64,000 bases of DNA from Streptomyces sp. NBC_01262 (GTDB taxonomy: Bacteria > Actinomycetota > Actinomycetes > Streptomycetales > Streptomycetaceae). The notes beneath the pieces are model-generated. The model was not told the origin of the DNA and searched no databases. It saw only the letters and a list, made by a program, of their open reading frames with translations. Numbering within the stretch: the stretch's first letter is position 1; each line of letters starts with the position of its first letter. The position numbers and the translations under genes are program-made. Where the stretch lies: the NCBI RefSeq assembly GCF_036226365.1, contig NZ_CP108462.1, positions 1,674,001 through 1,738,000 of the forward strand, read 5' to 3'. Shown here piece after piece: positions 43,050 through 53,750 of the stretch.

Positions 43050-43966
43050 CCACGCCCACGCAGCGCCCCCATCGCATCCTCGCGCTCCTGGAACTGGCCG
43101 AGGAGTCACCGACCACCGAGGAACTGGCCGAGTTCCTGACCGACACCGACCCCGGTGTGCGCCGCACCGCGCTGACCGTCCTCAGCGAGGCAGCCGAGTC
43201 GTGGGAAGAGCCCTCGTCGGTGTTCGCCGCGGCCCTGCAGGACCCCGACGAAACGGTCCGCCGCACCGCCATCGAACTGCTCGGCGAACTGCTCGAAGTA
43301 CTGGTTGTCGGTGAGAGCTTCACTCGGTCCCTGCGCGAGGCAAGCGGACACCCGGACGCCGAAGTCCGTACCGCCGCAGTAGGCGCCCTGTGGCGTCACC
43401 GGCTCTGCACCATGGGGGAGTTGACCGCGCTGCGGACCGACCCCGACGAGGCGGTCCGCAGCGAGGCGGTCCTCGGCCTCGTCTCGCTGGACGCGCTCGA
43501 CGCACTGGCCGAAGCCGCCGCCGACCAGGCAGTGGCGGTGCGTCTGGCCGTCGCCCGGGGGCTCGGCTCCGTCGGCGACCCCCGTGGCACCACCACCTTG
43601 ACCGCGCTGGCCGAGGACAACGACCTCCTGGTCCGCGCCGCCGCCCTGACGGCCATGGCGCACACCGGCTGCGCCGAACAGGCGGCATCCGTCGCCGCCG
43701 CCGCGCTGGCCGACCCCGCCTGGCAGGTCCGCCAGGGCGCGGCGACCGCGCTGTACGCGGCGGATCCCGAGGAGGCCGTCGCTCCCCTGATCGCCGCGAC
43801 CCGGGACACCAATCTCGACGTACGCAAGGCAGCCGTACGGGCCCTCGGCCGCCGGGCGGCAGGACGCCCGGAGATCCGGGCGGCGCTGGAGGCCGCCCGC
43901 GACGACGGGGACGCCGATGTCCGTGCCTTCGCGCGGATGAGCCTCGCCGAAGACGACAAAGCCTGA
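43046..43966 (+). CDS. HEAT-repeat protein of the redox cluster
   Basis: A 306-residue helical-repeat protein with at least seven HEAT/PBS-lyase repeats, each carrying a pattern like DPDEAVRSEAVLGLVSL or DTNLDVRKAAVRALGRRA. It is translationally coupled to the flavoprotein (ATGA overlap) and followed by the ferredoxin. HEAT proteins in such clusters may act as assembly scaffolds for the flavoprotein-ferredoxin complex; this is inferred from position. No signal peptide. Confidence 0.8.
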   Translation: MTTPTQRPHRILALLELAEESPTTEELAEFLTDTDPGVRRTALTVLSEAAESWEEPSSVFAAALQDPDETVRRTAIELLGELLEVLVVGESFTRSLREASGHPDAEVRTAAVGALWRHRLCTMGELTALRTDPDEAVRSEAVLGLVSLDALDALAEAAADQAVAVRLAVARGLGSVGDPRGTTTLTALAEDNDLLVRAAALTAMAHTGCAEQAASVAAAALADPAWQVRQGAATALYAADPEEAVAPLIAATRDTNLDVRKAAVRALGRRAAGRPEIRAALEAARDDGDADVRAFARMSLAEDDKA

Positions 43967-44029
43967 GCCGCGCAAGACCCACTACGCCCGACCCGTGACA
44001 CACGACACGACCGCTGAAGGAGACCACTG

Positions 44030-44257
44030 ATGGCGCAAGCAGCGAACCGGGTGGATGTACCGGTCACGATCGACGAATCCAAGTGCATCGACGGGTGCAC
44101 GCTCTGCGTGGACATGTGCCCGCTGGACTCACTGGCCATCCACCCCGACACCGGCAAGGCCTACATGCATGTCGACGAGTGCTGGTACTGCGGGCCCTGC
44201 GCGGCCCGCTGCCCGGTCGACGCCGTCACGGTCGACATCCCCTTCCTTCTGCGCTGA
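44030..44257 (+). CDS. 2[4Fe-4S] ferredoxin, AprB-like
   Basis: A 75-residue ferredoxin. The first cluster motif is CIDGCTLCVDMCPLDSLA and the second is CWYCGPCAARCPVDAV, giving two [4Fe-4S] sites. The spacing and the segment GKAYMHVDECWYCGPC resemble the N-terminal part of AprB, the electron-transfer subunit of adenylylsulfate reductase, but the C-terminal AprB tail is missing. It most likely passes electrons to or from the flavoprotein. ATG 44030 follows AAGGAGA. Confidence 0.88.
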   Translation: MAQAANRVDVPVTIDESKCIDGCTLCVDMCPLDSLAIHPDTGKAYMHVDECWYCGPCAARCPVDAVTVDIPFLLR

Positions 44258-44269
44258 GCGGAGCATGCC

Positions 44270-45739
44270 ATGAGCAGCACCTTCGCCTTTCCGCCCCCGG
44301 ACCGCCGTCCGGTCCTGAGACCGGTTCGCCGCATCCGGTCCGTACTCGCCGTGTTGACCGTGCTCGGGCTCGGTGCCACTGCCTGCGGCACCAGCAGCGC
44401 CTCCGACAGCTCGACTGTGGTGGTCAACATGGGCTATCAGTCCAAGACCATCAACACCGTCACCGCCGGCACCCTGTTGCGCGACCGCGGCACGTTCGAA
44501 CGCAAGCTGAACGCCATCGGCAAGGCCGAGGGGGTGCACTACAAGGTCGTCTGGCAGGACTTCCCCTCGGGCCCGCCGCTGACAGCGCAGATGATCGCCG
44601 GAAAGGTCGACATCGGCTCCATGGGCGACTACCCGGTCCTGGTCAACGGGTCCAAAACCGCCCAGTACGCCGACGCCGCGTCCGAGCTGGTCGCGGTCAC
44701 CGGCTACAACCTGCGCGGATCACTCAACCAGGTCGTGGTGCCCACCGGCTCCTCGGCGAAGACCCTGGCCGACCTGCGCGGCAAGGTCATCTCCACCAGT
44801 CTCGGTTCGGCCGGCCACGGCATGCTCGTCAAGGCGCTCGACAAGAACGGGATGACTCCGAGCAACGTCAAGCTGCTCAACCAGGACCCGTCGGTCGGCG
44901 CCTCCGCACTCGAGGGCAAGCAGGTGGCCGCGCTGTCCCAGTTCGTTCCCTGGCCGCAGCTGATGGTCTTCCGCAAGCAGGGCCGTCTCCTCTACGACGG
45001 CGGGACCAACAAAGTGCCCACCTTCCATGCCGTCGTCACCCGCAAGACCTTCGCCACCGCCCACCCGGAGGTGATGCGGGCATTCCTGGAGTCGGTACGG
45101 GACACCACGGACTACCTCAACACGCACCCCCTGACCGCCGCCCTGCGGGTCTCGAAGATCACCGGCATCGAACCCGAAGTGGTCTACCTCTACAACGGCC
45201 CGGGCGGCCTGGTGACCTTCGACCCGACGATCAAGCAGCCGCTGGTCGACGCCCTCGCCGCCGACCTGCCGTTCCTCAAGGACCTCGGTTCCGTCAAGAA
45301 CCTGGACCTGAAGAAGTTCATCGACGACAGCTACCTGCGCAAGGTCTACGGATCCTCCTACGACGCCGTCCAGGCGAGCGTGAAGAACCCGGACAAGCTC
45401 AGCGGCCAGGACCCGCTCTGCCACACAGCGGTCGACGATCCGGGCACCGCCTCGGAGGTGTGGTTCACCGGCGGGAAGTCGACCGGGGTCGCGGCGACCC
45501 CGACGTGCCTGCTCCAGCAGATCGCCGCGCACCACGGTGACGTACGCGCCGCCTACGTACCGGACGCGAAGAACGGCACCCGGATGTTCGCCTCGGCCGC
45601 GACCTGGGTGCTCGACCCCAGCCGATCCGCGCACTCCCGGCTGCTGCCGTTCGCGGTGGCCGCCGACGCGGATTCCTACCTGGCGGGCCATCAGGGTGCC
45701 CGCGAACTCGACTACGCCGCGGCACTCGCCGCTTCGTAA
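44270..45739 (+). CDS. ABC transporter substrate-binding lipoprotein with NosL-like C-terminal domain
   Basis: A 489-residue lipoprotein. The signal peptide ends at the lipobox LGATAC (Cys at about residue 42). Residues about 50-370 are an SsuA/NrtA-type binding protein (AQMIAGKVDIGSMGDYPVLV). This class carries sulfonates, nitrate, taurine or pyrimidines. The last 110 residues are extra: they read DPLCHTAVDDPG, then CLLQQIAAHH, FASAATWVLDPS and DADSYLAGHQGARELDYA, resembling NosL, a copper-binding lipoprotein family. Such fusion is unusual. The substrate is not evident. ATG 44270 lies 12 bp after the ferredoxin stop. Confidence 0.8.
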   Translation: MSSTFAFPPPDRRPVLRPVRRIRSVLAVLTVLGLGATACGTSSASDSSTVVVNMGYQSKTINTVTAGTLLRDRGTFERKLNAIGKAEGVHYKVVWQDFPSGPPLTAQMIAGKVDIGSMGDYPVLVNGSKTAQYADAASELVAVTGYNLRGSLNQVVVPTGSSAKTLADLRGKVISTSLGSAGHGMLVKALDKNGMTPSNVKLLNQDPSVGASALEGKQVAALSQFVPWPQLMVFRKQGRLLYDGGTNKVPTFHAVVTRKTFATAHPEVMRAFLESVRDTTDYLNTHPLTAALRVSKITGIEPEVVYLYNGPGGLVTFDPTIKQPLVDALAADLPFLKDLGSVKNLDLKKFIDDSYLRKVYGSSYDAVQASVKNPDKLSGQDPLCHTAVDDPGTASEVWFTGGKSTGVAATPTCLLQQIAAHHGDVRAAYVPDAKNGTRMFASAATWVLDPSRSAHSRLLPFAVAADADSYLAGHQGARELDYAAALAAS

Positions 45740-45760
45740 GCGATCGGAGGAAGAGGACGC

Positions 45761-46657
45761 ATGACAACGACTCCCGTCTCCCCATCACCTCTGACCCGCA
45801 CCGGTGACCCGGCGGCCGCCATGCAGCCGCCGCGCCACGGTCTGCTCGCCGGTCGCCGTCCGCTCCTGACGACCGGCGGATGGCTCCGCCGACTGGCCTC
45901 CGTGATCGTGGCCACGGTGCCGTTGGCCGCCGCCGTACTGGTGTGGTACCTGCTCACGGCCAACCACGTCGTCTTCTGGCTGCGCTTCGACAAGATGCCC
46001 GGCCCGGCCGAGGTGTTCGACACACTGCGGGTCCAACTCGCCTCCGGCGCCTACTACCAGGACCTGCTGGCCAGCCTGCGCCGCATCCTCATCGGGTTCG
46101 GGCTCGCCGCCGTCAGCGGTGTGGCCATCGGCATCGCCGTGGGCCGTTCCCGTATCGTGCAGGCCCTGGTCCGGCCGCTCATCGAGGTGTCCCGGCCGAT
46201 CCCGGCGATCGCCCTGGTACCGCTGGCCATCCTGATGTTCCCCAGCAGCGAGCAGGGCATCGTGTTCATCACGTATTTCGCGGCGTTCTTCCCGGTCGCG
46301 GTGAGCACCATCCACGCCATGAAGACTCTGCCCAAGGTGTGGGAGGAAGCCGCGAGGACGATGGGCGCCGGCCGGTTGTCCGTACTGGCGCACGTGATAC
46401 TCCCGGGAGCGATGCCCGGCATCTTCTCAGGGCTGTCGGTCTCCATGGGCGTGGCCTGGATCTGCGTGATCAGCGCCGAGATGATCTCCGGTCAGTTCGG
46501 CATCGGCTACTACACCTGGCAGTCCTACGGGCTGCTCGACTACTCGGGCGTCGTCGTCGGTATGCTGTCGATCGGTGTCCTGGGCTGGGGGACGGCATGG
46601 CTGGTGGAACGCCTGGGGGCCCGGATCAACCGCTGGCTGCCGAGGGCCGCCCGGTGA
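45761..46657 (+). CDS. ABC transporter permease (SsuC/TauC/NrtB type)
   Basis: A 298-residue inner-membrane permease with about six helices after a soluble 45-residue N-terminus. The ABC-interaction loop EEAARTMGAGRLSVLAHVIL carries the EAA motif. It belongs with the preceding binding protein and overlaps the ATPase gene by GTGA. It imports the still unknown small anion of this cluster. Confidence 0.87.
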   Translation: MTTTPVSPSPLTRTGDPAAAMQPPRHGLLAGRRPLLTTGGWLRRLASVIVATVPLAAAVLVWYLLTANHVVFWLRFDKMPGPAEVFDTLRVQLASGAYYQDLLASLRRILIGFGLAAVSGVAIGIAVGRSRIVQALVRPLIEVSRPIPAIALVPLAILMFPSSEQGIVFITYFAAFFPVAVSTIHAMKTLPKVWEEAARTMGAGRLSVLAHVILPGAMPGIFSGLSVSMGVAWICVISAEMISGQFGIGYYTWQSYGLLDYSGVVVGMLSIGVLGWGTAWLVERLGARINRWLPRAAR

Positions 46658-47439
46658 GCGCCGGAGCGCGGGTCCGGCTGGAGGGGCTGAAGCTCGCCTT
46701 CGGCGACATGCCGGCCGCCGAGGTCGACCTCGAGGTGAGTCCTGGAGAGATCGTCGTTCTGCTCGGCCCTTCGGGTTGTGGAAAGTCGACCATCCTGCGC
46801 GCGTTGGCCGGGCTGCTGCGGCCGGTCGCCGGCCGGGCCGAGGTCGACGGAAAGCCGGTAGAGGAGACCGGTGCCACGTGCGCGATGGTCTTCCAGGAGG
46901 ACGCCCTGCTGCCCTGGCGCTCGGCCCGGCGCAACGTGGAATACGCCCTGAAACTGAGGGGAGTGCCTCGCGGACAGCGGCGGGACCAGGCCGAGGACCT
47001 GCTGGCCCAGGTCGGGCTGGACGGGTTCTCCGACCATCTGCCCGGCCAGTTGTCGGGAGGCATGAGGCAACGCGTCCAGCTCGCCCGGACCCTGGCCACC
47101 CGCCCCCGGGTGATGCTGATGGACGAGCCGTTCGGCGCCCTCGACGCCCAGACCCGCTCGGAGATGCAGCAACTACTGATCTCCGTCTGGCAGCAGTACG
47201 GAACCACGATCCTGTTCGTCACCCACGACGTCGACGAGGCGCTGCTGCTGGCCGACAGGATCGTGCTGCTCAGCCCACGCCCGGCCAGAGTCCGCAAGGT
47301 CGTCGGCATACCCAACCCGCGGCGCCCCGGTGCCCAGTTCGAACCCGAATTCGCCCGTCGCCGCTACGAGATCCTGGCCTCAATGGGCGAGGCCCCGTCC
47401 ACTGAGCTCGCCGCCTCCGCTTCCGCCGAGAGCGTCTGA
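46654..47439 (+). CDS. ABC transporter ATP-binding protein (SsuB/TauB type)
   Basis: A 261-residue ATPase. Walker A GPSGCGKST, Q-loop MVFQEDALLPW, signature LSGGMRQRVQLAR, Walker B VMLMDEPFGALD and the switch His in FVTHDVDEA are all intact. GTG 46654 overlaps the permease stop. With the binding protein and permease it forms a complete importer of the sulfonate/nitrate/taurine class. Confidence 0.92.
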   Translation: MSAGARVRLEGLKLAFGDMPAAEVDLEVSPGEIVVLLGPSGCGKSTILRALAGLLRPVAGRAEVDGKPVEETGATCAMVFQEDALLPWRSARRNVEYALKLRGVPRGQRRDQAEDLLAQVGLDGFSDHLPGQLSGGMRQRVQLARTLATRPRVMLMDEPFGALDAQTRSEMQQLLISVWQQYGTTILFVTHDVDEALLLADRIVLLSPRPARVRKVVGIPNPRRPGAQFEPEFARRRYEILASMGEAPSTELAASASAESV

Positions 47440-47466
47440 ACCCCTGTCGTAAAGGAGTGAAGAGTC

Positions 47467-47805
47467 ATGACCTTCGTCATCGGGGCCGCCTGCGTCGACG
47501 TCATGGACCGTGCCTGCGTCGACGAGTGCCCGGCGGACTGCATCTACGTCGGGGAACGCATGGCCTACATCAATCCCGAGGAGTGCATCGACTGCAGCGC
47601 GTGCGAACCCGTCTGCCCCGTCGAGGCGATCACCATGGAAGAGGACGTCGCACCGGACGAGGCGGTCTTCGTCACCGAGAACGCACGCTTCTTCTCCGAC
47701 ATCCTGCCCGGACGGGCCGAGCCGCTGGGCTCGCCCGGCGGCGCAGCCGGGCTCGGTCCGGTCGGCGTCGACACCCCCTTCGTCCAGGGTTACACCGCAC
47801 CATGA
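47467..47805 (+). CDS. FdxA-type ferredoxin
   Basis: A 112-residue ferredoxin of the 7Fe type. The first motif is C-x7-C-x3-CP (ACVDVMDRACVDECPADCIY) and the second is CIDCSACEPVCPVEAI, typical of one [3Fe-4S] plus one [4Fe-4S] cluster. The last 35 residues are a Gly/Pro-rich extension. It lies between the ABC transporter and KorAB and could be the electron acceptor of the latter. It overlaps the next gene by ATGA. Confidence 0.9.
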   Translation: MTFVIGAACVDVMDRACVDECPADCIYVGERMAYINPEECIDCSACEPVCPVEAITMEEDVAPDEAVFVTENARFFSDILPGRAEPLGSPGGAAGLGPVGVDTPFVQGYTAP

Positions 47806-48479
47806 GCGGCGCCGTGCCCGCCGCGGTCACCGGCATCCGGACGGTACTGGCGGCGCGGACCTCCTCGCACACCGCGGTACTCGTCGTCGCGCTCCGGGGC
47901 GGGCACTGGCCGTACTCCTGCGGACTGGCCAGTACGATCCGCGGCCTGGCGCCCCGCTTCTCGGCCGCCGGCGCCGAAGTGCTGCTGCTCGCCGCGGAAC
48001 CGGTGGGACGGCAGTCGGCCATCGCCCGCACATGGCGGCTGCCCTTCCGGTGGCTGCCGGAAGCGGCGGTGGAACCGATCGCCCGGGAACTGGGGGCGTG
48101 GCATGAAGCGTCGGGCCGGGCGCTCGACAGCCTGGGGCTGCTGGGCCCGGACGGCGGCTGGATCCTGCGCCAGGATTTCGACAACCCCGGTGGCGCCGGA
48201 TCCGCCGAACCCATGCTCGCGGCACTGCGTCGAGCACGGCTGAGCCCCGTCCCGGCACCGGTGCCCGCCGAGACGATCCCGCCACCACCCACGGACACGG
48301 CTGTCCTCGACCCCGGACACGTCGCCAGGACTCTCCGCAGAGCCCTGACCGGTGCGGAACACCTGGCACAGAGTCTGCCACCGTCACCCGCGGCCCTGAC
48401 GGCCGATCGGACGAGGCTCCGCCTCGCGCTCTACCTGCGGGCGGTGGAGGACACTTCTACCGCCATCGGCTCGATCTAG
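47802..48479 (+). CDS. Redoxin-like hypothetical protein
   Basis: A 225-residue protein. Residues about 20-85 (LVVALRGGHWPYSCGLASTI, then GAEVLLLAAEPVGRQSAIA) follow the layout of AhpC/TSA-type peroxiredoxins, with WPYSC in place of the usual W-C-P-x-C. Thus only one Cys remains in the active-site loop. The C-terminal half is Pro-rich then helical. It is translationally coupled to the ferredoxin gene. It could handle thiol or sulfur redox in the cluster; the family is not firmly identified. Confidence 0.5.
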   Translation: MSGAVPAAVTGIRTVLAARTSSHTAVLVVALRGGHWPYSCGLASTIRGLAPRFSAAGAEVLLLAAEPVGRQSAIARTWRLPFRWLPEAAVEPIARELGAWHEASGRALDSLGLLGPDGGWILRQDFDNPGGAGSAEPMLAALRRARLSPVPAPVPAETIPPPPTDTAVLDPGHVARTLRRALTGAEHLAQSLPPSPAALTADRTRLRLALYLRAVEDTSTAIGSI

Positions 48480-48676
48480 TGACTCGGCCCGTCTGACCCA
48501 CCAGGGCGCCTCGTCCGCGGGCACACGTTGCCGGGCGCGGCATCAGGAACCCATTCTTCCCGGGGATCCGGACACGGGACGGTGCCCAGCACGTTGCCGG
48601 CCCGCGAGCAGCGGCGCCTGCACACCCCGCACGCCCCGCGTACCCACGCACCCCGCTGAAGGAGCGATCCGGCACC

Positions 48677-50544
48677 ATGAAAGACACGCGCACCACACGG
48701 ACGGAGCGGCTGGACCGGGTGGTCATCCGGTTCGCCGGGGACTCCGGCGACGGCATGCAGCTCACCGGTGACCGGTTCACCTCGGCCGCGGCGGCCTTCG
48801 GGAACGACCTCGCCACGCTGCCGAACTTCCCCGCGGAGATCCGAGCCCCGAAGGGCACCATCCCCGGCGTCTCCTCCTTCCAGGTGCACTTCGCCGACTA
48901 CGACATCCTCACCGCCGGAGACCGTCCTGACGCACTGGTGGCGATGAACCCGGCCGCCCTGAAAGCCCACCTCGCCGACCTCCCGCCGGGCGGGACACTG
49001 ATCGTCAACAGCGACGAGTTCACCGCGCGCAACCTGACCAGGGTCGGATACCGCTCGAACCCGCTGGAGGACGGCGCGCTGTCAGCCTTCCAGGTGCACC
49101 AGGTGGCCATGGCGACGCTGACGCTGGGCGCACTGGCGGCCACCGGACTGAGCAAGAAGGACGCGGAGCGGGCGAAGAACATGTTCGCCCTGGGCCTGCT
49201 GTCCTGGATGTACCACCGGCCGACCCAGGGGACCGAGGAGTTCCTGCGGAAAAAATTCGCGCGGAAGCCCGACATCGCCGAGGCGAACATCCTGGCCTTC
49301 CGGGCCGGCTGGAACTACGGCGAGACCACCGAGTCGTTCGCGGTGACCTTCGAGGTCGCGCCGGCGACAACACTGCCGCCCGGCGAGTACCGGCAGATCA
49401 CCGGCAACACCGCCATCGCCCACGGAATCGTGGCAGCCGGGGTACGGTCCGGGCTGCCGGTGGTCCTGGGCAGCTATCCGATCACTCCGGCCAGCGACAT
49501 CCTGCACGAACTGTCCCGGCACAAGAACTTCGGCGTCACCACCGTGCAGGCGGAGGACGAGATCGCCGCCATCGGCGCCGCGCTCGGTGCCGCCTACGGC
49601 GGCGCGCTGGGCGTGACCACAACCTCCGGCCCCGGCCTCGCGCTCAAGAGCGAGACCATCGGTCTGGCCGTGATGACCGAACTGCCGCTGCTGGTGATCG
49701 ACGTGCAGCGAGGCGGACCGTCCACCGGCCTGCCCACCAAGACCGAACAGGCGGACCTGCTGCAGGCGATGTTCGGCCGCAACGGCGAATCCCCGGTGCC
49801 GGTCCTCGCCCCGTCCACTCCGGCGGACTGCTTCGACACCGTCCTCGACGCGGCCCGGATCGCTCTCACCTACCGGACCCCAGTGCTGCTGCTGTCCGAC
49901 GGCCACATCGCCAACGGCTCGGAACCCTGGCTGATCCCGGCGGTCTCGGAGCTGCCGGACCTGAGCGTCGAATTCACCACCGAACCCAACGCACCGGACG
50001 GATCCGGCGGGTTCTGGGGCTACCTGCGCGACCCGCACACCCTCGCCCGGCCGTGGGCGGTGCCCGGCACCCCCGGACTCGAACACCGCATCGGCGGACT
50101 GGAGAAGGCCGACGGCACCGGCGACATCTCCTACGACCCGGACAACCACGACCGCATGGTGCGGCTGCGCCAGGCCAAGGTCGACGGCATCACCGTGCCC
50201 GACGCGCGGGTGGACGACCCTTCCGGCCAGGCCGAGGCCCTGGTCGTGGGCTGGGGCTCCTCGTACGGGCCGATCGGCGCCGCGGCACGACGGGTCCGCC
50301 GAACCGGGCACGCCATCGCACACCTGCACCTGCGCCACCTCAACCCCCTTCCGGCCAACCTGGGCGAGGTCCTTCGCCGCTATGAGCGAGTGGTGGTCCC
50401 CGAGCTGAACCTCGGCCAGCTCGCACTGCTGCTGCGGGCGAAGTACCTGACAGACGCGGTCTCCTACACCAAGGTCGCGGGCCTGCCCTTCGGGGCGGAA
50501 GAACTGCAGGGCGTGTTCACCGACGTGATCGAAGGAGTCCGGAC

Positions 50545-50548
<4 letters not shown>
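48677..50548 (+). CDS. korA: 2-oxoacid:ferredoxin oxidoreductase, alpha subunit (gamma-alpha fusion)
   Basis: A 623-residue fused gamma-alpha subunit of the KorA class. Residues 1-190 are the gamma domain (IRFAGDSGDGMQLTGDRFTS); then the alpha pyrimidine domain includes GSYPITPASDILHEL and the substrate-binding region QRGGPSTGLPTKTEQADLLQ. With KorB it oxidatively decarboxylates 2-oxoglutarate, or a related 2-oxoacid, to the acyl-CoA, reducing ferredoxin; the reverse fixes CO2. ATG 48677 follows GAAGGAG. It overlaps korB by four bases. Streptomyces usually carries another korAB elsewhere, so this may be a specialised copy. Confidence 0.9.
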
Positions 50549-51612
<1,064 letters not shown>

Positions 51613-51663
51613 CACCGTCCCCGTCCCCTCCCCGCGCCAGCCATCGGATTCGGAGCCCGCCTC

Positions 51664-52818
51664 ATGACGACCGCACAGCCCCACGAGCACGTACCCGCTG
51701 CCGGCGATGTCCGCCAGGCGCTGTCCACGGTCCTCGACCCGGAGATCCACCGGCCGATCACCGACCTCGGGATGGTCAAGGACGTCCGCGTCAGCGCCGA
51801 CGGCACCGTCACGGTCTCGGTCTACCTGACGGTGGCGGGCTGCCCGCTGCGCGACCGGATCACCGCGGACACCACTGTCGCGGTGTCCGCGCTGCCCGGC
51901 GTGCGCGAGGTGCGGGTCGAGCTGGACGTGATGAACGACGAGCAGCGCACCGAACTGCGCAAACACCTGCGGGGAGACTCCGGCGAACCAGTCATCCCCT
52001 TCGCCCAGCCCGGTTCGCTGACCAGGGTGTACTGCGTTGCCTCCGGCAAGGGCGGGGTAGGAAAGTCCAGCGTCACCGTCAACCTGGCCGCCGCGATGGC
52101 CGCACGCGGCCTGTCGGTCGGCGTGGTGGACGCCGACATCTACGGGCACTCGGTACCGCGCATGCTGGGCGCGACGACCGGTCCCACCCACGTCGAAAAA
52201 ATGATCATGCCGCCGTCCGTACACGGCGTGAAGGTCATCTCCATCGGCATGTTCACCCCCGGCAACGCGCCCGTCGTATGGCGCGGCCCGATGCTCCACC
52301 GCGCGCTGCGGCAGTTCCTCGCCGACGTCTACTGGGGCGACCTCGACGTCCTGCTGCTCGACCTGCCGCCCGGCACCGGCGACATCGCCATCTCCGTCGC
52401 CCAACTCGTCCCGGACGCAGAGATCCTGGTCGTGACCACACCACAGCAGGCCGCTGCCGAGGTCGCCGAGCGCGCCGGCTCGATCGCCCTGCAGACCCGT
52501 CAGCGCGTGGCCGGAGTGGTGGAGAACATGTCCTGGCTGCAGTTGCCGGACGGGTCGGTGACGGACATCTTCGGCTCCGGCGGCGGCCGGCGCGTCGCCG
52601 AGTCGCTGTCACGATCGGTCGGCGCCGAGGTGCCCCTGCTCGGTCAGGTGCCGCTGGACCCTCGCCTGCGGGAAGCCGGCGACGCCGGTACGCCGCTGGT
52701 GCTGAAGGAGCCGCAGGCTCCGGCAGCGGTCATTCTGCTGGGCATCGCGGAGAAGCTTTCCGCCCGTCCGCGGGGCCTGGCCGGTTGCCTGCTCCCGGTC
52801 AGCCTCTCCCGGAACTGA
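51664..52818 (+). CDS. mrp: Mrp/ApbC-type Fe-S cluster carrier ATPase
   Basis: A 384-residue P-loop protein that delivers [4Fe-4S] clusters to apoproteins. Residues 15-100 are a MIP18/DUF59 domain (LSTVLDPEIHRPITDLGMVK). The deviant Walker A ASGKGGVGKSS lies at about 125, VGVVDADIYGHSVPRMLG follows, and DLPPGTGDIAIS is also conserved. The C-terminal CxxC of many Mrp proteins is not visible. It ends the redox cluster and probably serves its many Fe-S proteins, two ferredoxins among them. Confidence 0.88.
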   Translation: MTTAQPHEHVPAAGDVRQALSTVLDPEIHRPITDLGMVKDVRVSADGTVTVSVYLTVAGCPLRDRITADTTVAVSALPGVREVRVELDVMNDEQRTELRKHLRGDSGEPVIPFAQPGSLTRVYCVASGKGGVGKSSVTVNLAAAMAARGLSVGVVDADIYGHSVPRMLGATTGPTHVEKMIMPPSVHGVKVISIGMFTPGNAPVVWRGPMLHRALRQFLADVYWGDLDVLLLDLPPGTGDIAISVAQLVPDAEILVVTTPQQAAAEVAERAGSIALQTRQRVAGVVENMSWLQLPDGSVTDIFGSGGGRRVAESLSRSVGAEVPLLGQVPLDPRLREAGDAGTPLVLKEPQAPAAVILLGIAEKLSARPRGLAGCLLPVSLSRN

Positions 52819-53006
52819 GGTTCGCCGGGCCCGACGGGTCCACCGCGGCGGCCGGACGCGGTGCGCTGGTCGTCGCCTCTGCCTTCACCTCGGTGAAGTG
52901 AGGATCGCGCTGCTTCCCCCAGGGAAAAGAAGAGCCCGACTCAGGTGCGGGTAGCTCCAGCCCGGCGGAGTCCGCGCGACCGTGGTGGGCCTTGCCGACC
53001 TGGGGA

Positions 53007-53447
53007 TCAGGCGGCGACCGCGATGCGTGAGGCGAGGTCCCGGCCCGCGGCCTTGAAGGCGGGCGGGAAGGTCAGCTTCAGGGCCGCCTCCTGGCCCTCG
53101 ACGGTGAGTACGGTCTTGACGCCGAGGCCGAGCAGCGCCTTGCTCGCCGGGGTGGCGGTCACGAGTTCGCGGGGCAGGACCATGAGCAGCTTGCCGGGCT
53201 TGCCGGTTGCGGTCTTGGCGTCGAAGAACAGCAGGCGCAAGTCGGTGAGGGCCCAGTACATGGGGCGTGGCTGCACGGTGGCGATGACGGTGCCGGCGGT
53301 GAGCGCGCCGACCAGTGCGGTGGTGAGTACCCGTCGTTTGACGGAGACGGAGCCGACCTTCGCGAGAGAGGTCAGTTCGACTCGCTCGCCCTCGGCGAGC
53401 AGGGGCGTGACCGACTCAAGCAGTTGCTGCCTGCGTCTGTTGTTCAT
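53007..53447 (-). CDS. Hypothetical protein with PH-like domain
   Basis: A 146-residue protein. A short hydrophobic stretch (RVLTTALVGALTAGTVIATV) precedes a beta-rich part containing PMYWALTDLRLLFFDAKTAT, a pattern (T-D-x-R-L-L) seen in small bacterial PH-like domains. ATG 53447 is chosen because MNNRRRQQLLESV begins a clear helix. Transcribed away from the CHAT operon across a 303-bp gap. The C-terminal domain of the CHAT protein contains a similar ITDARLLLLAD string. Function unknown. Confidence 0.6.
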   Translation of the reverse strand: MNNRRRQQLLESVTPLLAEGERVELTSLAKVGSVSVKRRVLTTALVGALTAGTVIATVQPRPMYWALTDLRLLFFDAKTATGKPGKLLMVLPRELVTATPASKALLGLGVKTVLTVEGQEAALKLTFPPAFKAAGRDLASRIAVAA

Positions 53448-53750
53448 GACCGTCCTCGGACTTGGCAAGGCACACGGATGTGCGGCGTACGGATCGCGCG
53501 GGGGATTGGGGGATCCCGGGGAGCCTATGAGTGATACTTCGGTGTCCGAGCAAAGCCGCAGTCAGCAATCCGTAAACGAATGGACCGCGAAACGCCCGGC
53601 GCGGGCCGCGGTGGCTTCGCGGGGCCGTGGTCGGCGATTGCGGCGCACCTCCGCGCACTTGGGTGTGTTCGCCTCGATCAGGTACAAAGATCCCTCGATG
53701 CCGGTACCGTGCATCCCACCAAGTGGGTTCACGGCACCGGGGGTTGGTAG
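53448..53750. other. Divergent promoter region with TTCGGTGTCCGA motif
   Basis: No gene. It separates the PH-like gene from the CHAT operon. The motif ACTTCGGTGTCCGA occupies 53536-53549; its core is shared with two sites near 60.4 and 62.4 kb. Confidence 0.4.
53536..53549 (+). promoter_or_regulatory. Recurrent motif TTCGGTGTCCGA, copy 1
   Basis: ACTTCGGTGTCCGA contains the dyad TCGG-TGT-CCGA. It lies about 200 bp upstream of the CHAT operon and 90 bp upstream of the divergent PH-like gene. Confidence 0.4.

Noticed and set aside
51664..52818. Mrp protein as a ParA/MinD chromosome partition ATPase
   Set aside because: The MIP18/DUF59 N-terminal domain and the SGKGGVGKSS and VDADIYGHSVP motifs place it with Mrp/ApbC Fe-S carriers.
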